A DNA stretch of 64,000 bases from Otatea glauca. Taxonomy: Eukaryota > Streptophyta > Magnoliopsida > Poales > Poaceae. Position 1 is the first letter of the stretch; each line of letters begins with the position of its first letter. Made by a program: the position numbers and the translations under genes. Under the pieces are notes generated by a model. It searched no databases. It was not told where the DNA came from and worked only from the letters and a program-made list of their open reading frames with translations. Location of the stretch: positions 32,990,176 to 33,054,175 of the forward strand of contig CM070723.1 in the NCBI GenBank assembly GCA_036346275.1, given 5' to 3'. Positions 57,423 through 64,000 of this stretch are shown here, piece after piece.

Positions 57423-58184
57423 CTTAGCTAGATTGCACTACCGAGGATGATGTAAACCAACTCATATATCCTGCAGGCACCTCATGAGAGAGGATCTGGA
57501 GTCTTTGAACCTGAAAGAACTCCAACGGCTAGAGCAGCAGCCGGGGAATTCATTGAAGCACATCAGATCAAGAAAGGTAGTAATTTTAACTTAGTAGTGC
57601 AGCTGAAATCTCTTCATCTGTTTCTAACTGGACTGAAATGAAAGGCAGATCATGCCTGCATTAGATCTGCAAAAGTGGTTCCTACTGTTGCAAAAAAGAT
57701 GTCTTCTGGGCATATTCCTGGAGTATAATTTCCAATTGATGACTAACTGTGTAACATACTTGTGTTTGCAGAGCCACCTTGTGTTGGAGTCCATTTCTGA
57801 GCTACAGAAAAAGGTAACCAAGCTGCAACCTGCCTGCAATACTGTCATTGTTGTGTATGTATGGTCACTTGCACTGCCATATATTAGATTATATCACAAA
57901 CTGCATTGGTTTGTGTATTTGAAACGTGCATGCATGCATTCTGCACTAATTAGTTCCTACTTTCGATTGGTCATGTACACATGTTCAAAGTTCAATGGAT
58001 GGCACCGTTGTTGCATGCAGGAGAGATCACTGCAGGAGGAGAACAAGACTCTACAAAAGGAAGTAAGCTATTTGCCAAATATATACTGCTTAATAACTCC
58101 CTAGCTAGCTTGTGCATTGCATGCATGCACTGAGCATCATAGTTAACGTTCATGATCGATCTCCCAAGCCATACATGAGTGCGT

Positions 58185-58189
58185 GAATA
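58185..58189. repeat. Solo LTR target site duplication, left (GAATA)
   Basis: Identical to 59830-59834. Confidence 0.95.
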
Positions 58190-59829
58190 TGAAGGACCAT
58201 GTGGAGGTCCATCCATGTTTGTGATGAGTATTTGACTTTATTTGAGCAAGGTGTGCTCAAGTTTGAGTTTGATTTGGATTAATTTTCAAAATGAAGCGAT
58301 TTGAGTTGTCTCTGCCAGGAGTGGCAGTACCGGTCGTATGGACGCGGTAGTGATGAGTTGGATGGTTTATTGCACATCTTTGTGGGCATTGCTATGTGAG
58401 GAGTTTCCTTGTCTTTGATGGTTGCAGGGCGACGGTGCTAGGTCATGGTGAGGCGAAGGATGGCCGGGACTAGGCGAGGAGCGTCGGAGGTCCAGATGGT
58501 TGGGAGATCGCCGGAAGATGATCGGAGACGGAGTCCGGGCAAGTCAAGAAGACAAGGAAAGGAGTTGATGCTAGCTAGACGCCGCGTGGATCAATGAGGG
58601 CCGTCGGATTGAGGTCTAGTTGGTAGGTTAGCGGGTCTAGGTAGTATGCTTTGAAACCGTGCAAGAAAACCCGGTATGTGTGTGGGTTTTGGGTTAGCCC
58701 TTGCATGGCTGTGTGTGTGGATTAATCCTAGCCCTTAGATGAGTGCTCTAGGGTTGAGGGACTCATTCAAGGGTGGTAGGTGGCCCAAGAGTAGTATAAA
58801 TAGGGGTGGAGGGGTAGCCTCCTTCCCTTGAAGGTGTTAAGGTTTTTGATGCTCATTTGAGCTTTGCCCACATGAATGTGAGGCTTTGTAACCTCCCCTT
58901 CCAGAAATGAAAGTTTTATCCATCCACCTCTGAATTTATTTTGCGCATTTACATTATGTCTTTACTTTACGCAATTTAAATTCAGCATTTACTTTCCCGC
59001 AATTACATTCCCGCAATTTACTTTCAAGTAATTTGGATTTGCCTCCCCTCCTTCTAAATGCTGCTGATCTTGGATGTTTTGAGTGTGTTCATATGGTTTT
59101 ACATCTCTTTTGCACTTTTGGATTGAGTAGAGAACATCTTTTCTTTCAAGTTCCAACTTTGTTCAGAACATGTTCTTCGTGCAGCAGTCAGTGTTTGATT
59201 TTTGTAAAACAATAGAAAAATCCTTTTTGAGTGATTCTTGTTGGAGGAGGTGCGGGACTCTGATATACACAAGCAGAAAAATTGTGGAGTTCACTTGTTG
59301 CACTTTTTGGGTGCCATGAGGTGAAAACCGAGCCCCAAACTTTCTGCTCGAAGTTCTTGAGCATACTGTGTTCTTAGATTTTTCCTGTTTTTTCTGTAAG
59401 GATTTTTTAGGAGAAATTTGGTGGAGTTCTTCACGACTCTGATTCTCATAGGGAGAACAATTCTCAGAATTTTGTGAGCTTCAGAACCCCACCAACCTCC
59501 TGTGCAAATTGAGGACAAGTTCTGAAAATTCTGCTTTTGCTTTTCTGAAAGTGACTTTTGTGATTTGAATTGATGTCCTTTCTAAAAGGAAGAGTTTGAA
59601 TTGATTCCTCTTTATCTTGGACACTAGACAACCAGGATTGTGACTCAAAAATCCCCACATATTTTATGTTACTTATCCATGCAAGCTTGGGGTACACATA
59701 GTTGTCTAGTTTTTCGGGTTTTTCACAATTTCCTTTGAGCGATCTTGTCGTGGTTTTTGTTGGAGTATTTTGGAGGAATTTTTATTTGCGACCATTCACC
59801 CCCCCTCTGTTCGCCATCTCGGTCCTTCA
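58190..59829 (+). mobile_element. Solo copia LTR, mosaic of Copia-1 and Copia-2 types
   Basis: 1640 bp, TGAAGGACCATG...GGTCCTTCA, flanked by GAATA on both sides, with no internal region: a solo LTR left by recombination between two LTRs. 58190 to about 58877 follows Copia-1 (GTGGCAGTACCGGTCGTATGG, CCTTGAAGGTG). From about 58913 it follows Copia-2 (AAGTTTTATCCATCC, TTATTTTGCGC). TATA at 58795-58802. It lies in the intron between captured MADS exons 3 and 4, so it came after the capture. Confidence 0.93.
58795..58802 (+). promoter_or_regulatory. Solo LTR TATA box
   Basis: TATAAATA in AGTAGTATAAATAGGGG; could drive transcription into captured MADS exon 4 and the CACTA right end. Confidence 0.6.
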
Positions 59830-59834
59830 GAATA
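59830..59834. repeat. Solo LTR target site duplication, right (GAATA)
   Basis: Identical to 58185-58189. Confidence 0.95.
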
Positions 59835-60021
59835 CTTGTTAATTTGATAAATCAAGAAGCCCATGTGTTGGATCTGATCCTATTCTTTGCGGTGGTGGAG
59901 AGGCGAGAAGGTGGTCATGCAAAAAGAAAGAAAAGTGGGATCAAACCCAGACCCAAACCCCACTACCCCAAGCCCAGACAAGCTCATCTTCCTCCTTCAT
60001 GATGGTGAAATTAGAGCAATA

Positions 60022-60367
60022 CTAGGGGTGCCTTGATATTTCGTACTGTTCGATGTTTTATACCATGGTATATAGGTGGCATTCCTAGAAATCTATTTTC
60101 CTATGAATCGACCCTTGAGTGTTTAACCGGATGAAAAATGTGATCTTTTAGGTAGCTCTTTGATGTGATGCCTTCAAACTGAATGCTTGGATGCATCTTG
60201 GGCAATTCGAATTTAGTTTTATTAGTGAAGTGTATTGCTTGCACAATTTAGAGCTATCTCTTTCCGGGTGCATTTCATATGGTCTGTCTGTTGTATAAAT
60301 CTTGGTGGTATTTGATTGCATAAACTCTAGAATTGAAGTTTTGAAACATGGGGGCTATATTGTTGGC
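60022..60367. other. Sequence between captured MADS exon 4 and direct repeat copy 2
   Basis: AT-rich. It could be remaining MADS intron or 3' sequence, but I cannot recognise an exon in it. Confidence 0.4.
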
Positions 60368-60473
60368 ATATGATACTAATTATTACCTCCTTATCATCAT
60401 TTCATTTATGGGCTGCTAAATTGGTGTAAATTGTAAAAAGCAAGGCCATTGGTGTGGCTCATAGGACTGGTTT
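60368..60473 (+). repeat. 106-bp direct repeat, copy 2 (right of captured MADS exons)
   Basis: Matches 57317-57422; same orientation. Confidence 0.85.
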
Positions 60474-60724
60474 AATCTTGATTACATTTATGTAATGAGG
60501 TTATTTCTGTTTTCATTGCCATTTGATGGTTAGAGGTGAAACCTTCTTGTGTTTTAACTGCTTAGAGATGTTTGTTATTGCTGATAATGTATATATGGTT
60601 TAGGATCCCTCAATAATGTATATCACCCTCTTTTGTGATTGCTGATAATGTATATAATGAAGAGGCATGGCTAGCGCTGCCTGAGGCTAGCCACAAATGC
60701 CAATTTTTTATTTTTGTGTGTGGG

Positions 60725-61226
60725 ATTATCAGCGGCGGTTTAGGCCCAAAACCGCTACTGAAGTAATATTAGTGACGGTTCTATAAAACAACCGCCATTG
60801 ATACTAGGAATATCAGTGGCAGTTCTAGCCAAAAACCGCTACTAATAGTCGTATTATCAGTGGCGGTTTTTGGGCTAGAACCGCTACTGATATTTGAGTA
60901 TCAGTGGTGGTTCTATCAAAAAACCGCCACTGATACTTGGATTATCAGTGGCGGTTTTTGGGTTAGAACCGCCACTGATATTTGAGTATCAGTAGCGGTT
61001 CTATCAAAAAACCGCCACTGATACTTTGCATTATTAGTGGCGGTTTTTGTCTCGAACCGCCACTGATACCAGAATATCAATGGCTGTTCTAGCCAAAAAC
61101 CGCCACAGATAGTGTTATCTGTGGTGGTTCTAGAACCGCCACTGATAATCCTCGATTATCAGTTGCACTAAATCTGTGGCGGTTCAAAAACCGCCACTGA
61201 ATGCAGTTATGAACCGCCACAGATGG
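60725..61226. repeat. CACTA right subterminal repeat array
   Basis: About fifteen copies of TATCAGTGGCGGTT and its inverse, many as inverted pairs, ending 17 bp before the terminus. Confidence 0.93.
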
Positions 61227-61243
61227 CCTTTTTCAAGGTAGTG

Positions 61244-61246
61244 TGT
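61244..61246. repeat. CACTA target site duplication, right (TGT)
   Basis: Matches 48852-48854. Confidence 0.9.
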
Positions 61247-61752
61247 TCAAATCTTGCTAAAATAAAATCTTGTAAACAAAGCTTGTGAGCAAAATGAATT
61301 TGTTCTTGGAGACATCCTAGTTCAGTCATTTCCTAAATTGACTAGCTTGGTGTCGTATCTTGTATTTATGATCACTTGGATAATTCTCAAAGCTCAGTTA
61401 GGATGCATTTCATGCATACATATATAAAGGGGGAGAAAATAAAAAAAAATTCTTGATGCCTATATTGCCAAAAGGGGGAGAAAATGTAGAAAAGGCATCT
61501 TCAAAGGAAAAATGTTAATCCACTTTGGTTCTTATGATCTTTGTGACAATTGCAAATTTTTATGATCATAAGCATATTCGAGTGTTCCTTGTGAGTTTTA
61601 TTGGATCTTTTAGAGCTTTTGTTGAAAACTTGCTCTCTCTAAAGTTTAGCTCTAAAATCCCTTTTCTGCCAACTTGGTCATGATCTTATTTCCTTATTCT
61701 AGACCAAGTTTGGCTTTGCATTCAAATCCCTTTCTTCTCTCTTATTCAAACT
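61247..61752 (+). other. Copia-2 post-pol region (right of CACTA) with extra polypurine tracts
   Basis: Continues from 48854. AAAGGGGGAGAA occurs at 61427-61438 and AAAAGGGGGAGAAAA at 61470-61484, the second within TATTGCCAAAAGGGGGAG, which also occurs in Copia-1 at 14663-14680. Confidence 0.85.
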
Positions 61753-61764
61753 CAAGGGGGAGAT
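61753..61764 (+). other. Copia-2 polypurine tract
   Basis: CAAGGGGGAGAT abutting the 3' LTR. Confidence 0.9.
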
Positions 61765-62363
61765 TGAAAGACCAAGTGGAGGTCTATCCTTGTGTGTGAT
61801 GAGTAATTGACGAGTTTTGAACTTGGTTTGATTTGAATTGAATTGGATTTGAAGCAATTTGAGTGTTGGTTGCTCTTCTTAGTGCTACCGGCCTAGGGGT
61901 AGTAGCACCGAACCATTGAGAGCAATTTTGATCGATTAATGATTTTGGGATAATCATTGAATAACTTTGTGGGCATTGCTATGTGAAAGGTTTTTCCTTG
62001 TCTTTGATGGTTGCAGGGCGACGGTGCTAGGTCATGGTGAGGCGGAGGATGACCGGGACTAGGCGAGGAGCGTCGGAGGTCCAGACGGTTGGGAGATCGC
62101 CGGAAGATGATCGGAGACGGAGTCCGGGCAAGTCAAGAAGACAAGAAAAGGAGATGATGCTAGCTAGATGCCGCGTGGATCAATGAGGGCCGTCGGATTG
62201 AGGTCTAGTTGACAGGTTAGCGGGTCTAGGTAGTATGCTTTGAAAACCGTGCAAGAAAACCCGGTATGTGTGTGGGTTTTGGGTTAGCCCTTGCATGGCT
62301 TTGTGTGTGGGTTAATCCTAGCCCTTAGATGAGTGGTCTAGGGTTGAGGGACTCATCCAAGGG
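61765..62363 (+). repeat. Copia-2 3' LTR, first 599 bp
   Basis: Matches 39950-40550. It is cut just before the TATA region (CATCCAAGGG at 62354-62363) by the Tekay-type LTR starting at 62364; the remainder lies beyond the window. Confidence 0.92.
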
Positions 62364-64000
62364 TGTAAGGACCCGAATCCACCGATTCGAAACCACTGTG
62401 TTTACCGCACTAGTCCCAGGATCAACGCTAGTGCACACAGCTCAACATCGATACGTATCACATCATACTCAACGATAATAGAATATTACTCCATTTATTG
62501 ATATAGCTAAGTGTACGATCTTATGACCGACTTACATTATTAAGCCACGCAGGGCAAAACTGGAAATATAAGCTAAGAATTAAGCAGCGGAAAGTAGAAA
62601 ACGTAGATAGCTCATCAGTTCACCATAGGCAACCGACATGGCTCGGACCCTAATGACTCGTGTCCTCCAGGAACTCCTCCTCCAACACAGGTGTAGATTC
62701 TTCGACTGTTGATTATTGTTGTTGGCAAGGGTGAGTACTTAAAGCACTCAACAAGTTGTTCACAGAATGCAATTCTATGTAACTATATGCAAGGCTTATT
62801 CCAATGGATAGGCTATCATGGCTATTTTGCAATAAGCAGCATTTATGAACAAATATAATAAATAGATTGTAAAGACTGTAAAATAAATAACAATAAATAG
62901 ATTCAGCATTTCTGAAGTAAACCAAGTTTCCAATTCTAAGTCAAATTCCATCTTCCACATGGCATTCCGCCATCCCAACCAAATTATCCATTTAATTAAG
63001 CTAACCCTTAACTATAATTCTCGAGCATTACTCAATACCGCGAGCACGGCTATCCGAATAGTTTCACACTCTGCAGAGGTTATGCACTTTACCCACGCGA
63101 TACAACCAAACACCACCAAGGCGAGTGATTATAACAAAGCCTTTACAATGCTACCGCTTAACCGGTACCACCCGCTAAGGTTTCAACACTGGCGGGACTG
63201 GTTACCACATCCAGGGCCCCCCTCTTGCGCCATGTGAATTTCTCCATAACTCGGGAACTCACACCAACCACGATAGTACCAAAATTAGGACAATGCAAAA
63301 TAATCAGCTAGGCTGGCCCATACCAGACATGTGGTTGCATGATTGACTCAGGTCAAAGGCTTGCAAGGTTAAGTCCTTAGAGTGATCAAGGCAAGACTTC
63401 CACATACCCTCTACCCATCGGGCCCACCTTGGCATACTCGCCCCTTGTCACTTGCCCCAATCTAAGTAATTATCACCCAAGTTGATTACCAAGCACCACG
63501 TGCCATCAACAATTCAACATCGTTGCGTGACATGACTCGCCACAACAACTCAATCTCATCGTGTGATCCCACATGACACACAAGTTTATAACATCATTCC
63601 ATATTCCATTAGTCAAGATTAATTATCAATGATTCAATCACATGTGATGACGTGGCATGGCTAAGCAACTAATACGGTCTAATCATCCTGTGTTGATTAT
63701 TATTACTAACCAACTATAATGAACCAATCTAGGGTGACAATAGATTATGGCATACAATGACAAGGTAGGGTATAGATCAAATTGGTATAATAGCTAAGAA
63801 CCAATTTAATTTGAAACAATTGTATACTTGAAATAATATGCAATAGGGTAAAACAAATATAGTAATTTTATAAACATGGGTTCAACATGATCAAAGCACA
63901 ACTTGCCTGGGAATAGGTCCTGATCTTGGTCTGGAGCTTGCTCTTGAGTTGCTGGATCTTCCTCCGAAGCGTCGCACAATTCAACGTCTATGCGTACCGA
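62364..64000 (-). mobile_element. Tekay-type LTR (Tekay-2), partial, running off the window
   Basis: Starts TGTAAGGACCCGAATCC, the same terminus as the Tekay-1 5' LTR at 18033 (TGTCAGGACCCG). It follows that LTR's order: a CTAGTCCCAGGATCAACGCTAG segment, CAGGTGTAGATTC, GCAAGGCTTATTCC, CAGACATGTGGTTG and CAAGACTTCCA. Since the plus-strand left end of a minus-oriented element is its LTR 3' end, this is either the 3' LTR of an element extending right or a solo LTR. Identity to Tekay-1 is moderate, so it is a different subfamily. Confidence 0.8.

Larger units (their letters stand above)
57477..60021 (+). pseudogene. Captured MADS-box gene fragment (AP1/FUL group, K-box exons)
   Basis: Four successive exons of a MIKC-type MADS gene. 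Exon 1, 57477-57576 (100 bp): HLMREDLESLNLKELQ and SLKHIRSRK. Exon 2, 57772-57813 (42 bp): SHLVLESISELQKK. Exon 3, 58021-58062 (42 bp): ERSLQEENKTLQKE. All three have AG/GT splice borders, and the frame runs unbroken across 61 residues. The 100-42-42 bp sizes are the conserved sizes for this gene class. Exon 4, about 59891-60021, lies beyond the solo LTR. Its acceptor is damaged (TTTGCG) and it has indels, but DQTQTQTPLPQAQTSSSSSF is clear. The MADS DNA-binding exon is absent. K-box words are closest to OsMADS15/FUL2-type proteins as I remember them. L-to-P and E-to-G changes occur in EQQPGNS. Confidence 0.88.
48855..61243 (+). mobile_element. CACTA (En/Spm) DNA transposon with captured MADS-box exons
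   Basis: Starts CACTACGCCAAAAC and ends TTTTTCAAGGTAGTG, with 3-bp duplications TGT at 48852-48854 and 61244-61246. Copia-1 at about 14485-14495 shows the unoccupied site. Both ends carry many direct and inverted copies of TATCAGTGGCGGTT. It encodes a TNP2-type transposase pseudogene (50121-53353) and a second gene with Transposase_24-like and Ulp1/C48 parts (55004-56454). It also carries a captured MADS-box fragment (57477-60021) and a later solo LTR. Total 12389 bp, of which 1645 bp are the solo LTR and its duplicated target. TNP2 is broken, so this copy would depend on another for movement. Confidence 0.92.
39950..62363 (+). mobile_element. Ty1/copia LTR retrotransposon (Sirevirus-like), Copia-2, carrying a nested CACTA
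   Basis: 5' LTR 39950-41593, primer site, gag, protease, integrase, RT, RNase H, post-pol region, polypurine tract and 3' LTR from 61765. The 3' LTR is interrupted at 62364 by a Tekay-type LTR. The CACTA transposon (48855-61243) sits in the post-pol region. Without it the visible element is about 10.0 kb, close to Copia-1 once the missing LTR part is added. The coding region resembles Copia-1 closely, but the first about 220 bp and the U5 part of the LTR differ, so it is a sister family. It is better preserved than Copia-1 but still frameshifted. Confidence 0.92.

Noticed and set aside
58190..59829. The third TGAAGGACC...CTTCA unit as an LTR of a further complete element
   Set aside because: Both of its flanks are GAATA and no internal region adjoins it, so it is a solo LTR.

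Overview
The window is intergenic DNA of a grass (Poaceae) nuclear genome. The evidence is the mix of grass-type elements: Sirevirus-like Ty1/copia elements with AGGGGGAG polypurine tracts, a chromodomain (Tekay-clade) Ty3/gypsy element, a Tat-lineage Ty3/gypsy element with an antisense gene, a CACTA (En/Spm) transposon, and a captured piece of a grass AP1/FUL-type MADS-box gene. I see no intact host gene, no tRNA or rRNA gene and no CRISPR array. Nearly all coding sequence is decayed transposon sequence.

Layout. (1) 1-21671, minus strand: a Tekay chromovirus. Its 3' LTR is cut by the window start; its 5' LTR is 18033-21671. Its gag is split by a complete Sirevirus-like copia element, Copia-1 (5505-16698, target duplication AAATC). 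(2) 21672-22714: spacer with a CT-rich low-complexity tract. (3) 22715-34305, plus strand: a Tat-lineage gypsy element with gag, protease, RT, two RNase H domains and integrase. A 4.8 kb tail holds a spliced antisense gene, a 77-bp tandem repeat and a tiny antisense gene with its own TATA box. (4) 34306-36756: unassigned AT-rich DNA. (5) 36757-64000+: a deep nest. Tekay-type LTR remnant A is cut by remnant B, which is cut by a minus-strand copia LTR (Copia-3, 38239-39949), which is cut by Copia-2 (39950-62363+, plus strand). Copia-2 carries a CACTA transposon (48855-61243, target duplication TGT), and the CACTA carries a solo copia LTR (58190-59829, target duplication GAATA). The 3' LTR of Copia-2 is itself cut at 62364 by another Tekay-type LTR that runs off the window.

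The CACTA element is the most interesting part. It encodes a TNP2-type transposase pseudogene and a second gene that joins a plant transposase (Transposase_24-like) domain to a C48/Ulp1 protease domain with its catalytic residues visible. It also holds four consecutive exons of a MADS-box gene of the AP1/FUL (OsMADS15-like) group, with introns in place and canonical 100-42-42 bp exon sizes. Its GTGGCGGTT subterminal repeats occur at both ends and also as a third, internal array directly upstream of a TATA box for the second gene. The solo LTR inside it is a mosaic: its U3 matches Copia-1 and its U5 matches Copia-2, with a switch point about 80-120 bp downstream of the TATA box.

Family names and domain calls come from reading motifs in translated frames and from general knowledge of these families; no database search was possible.
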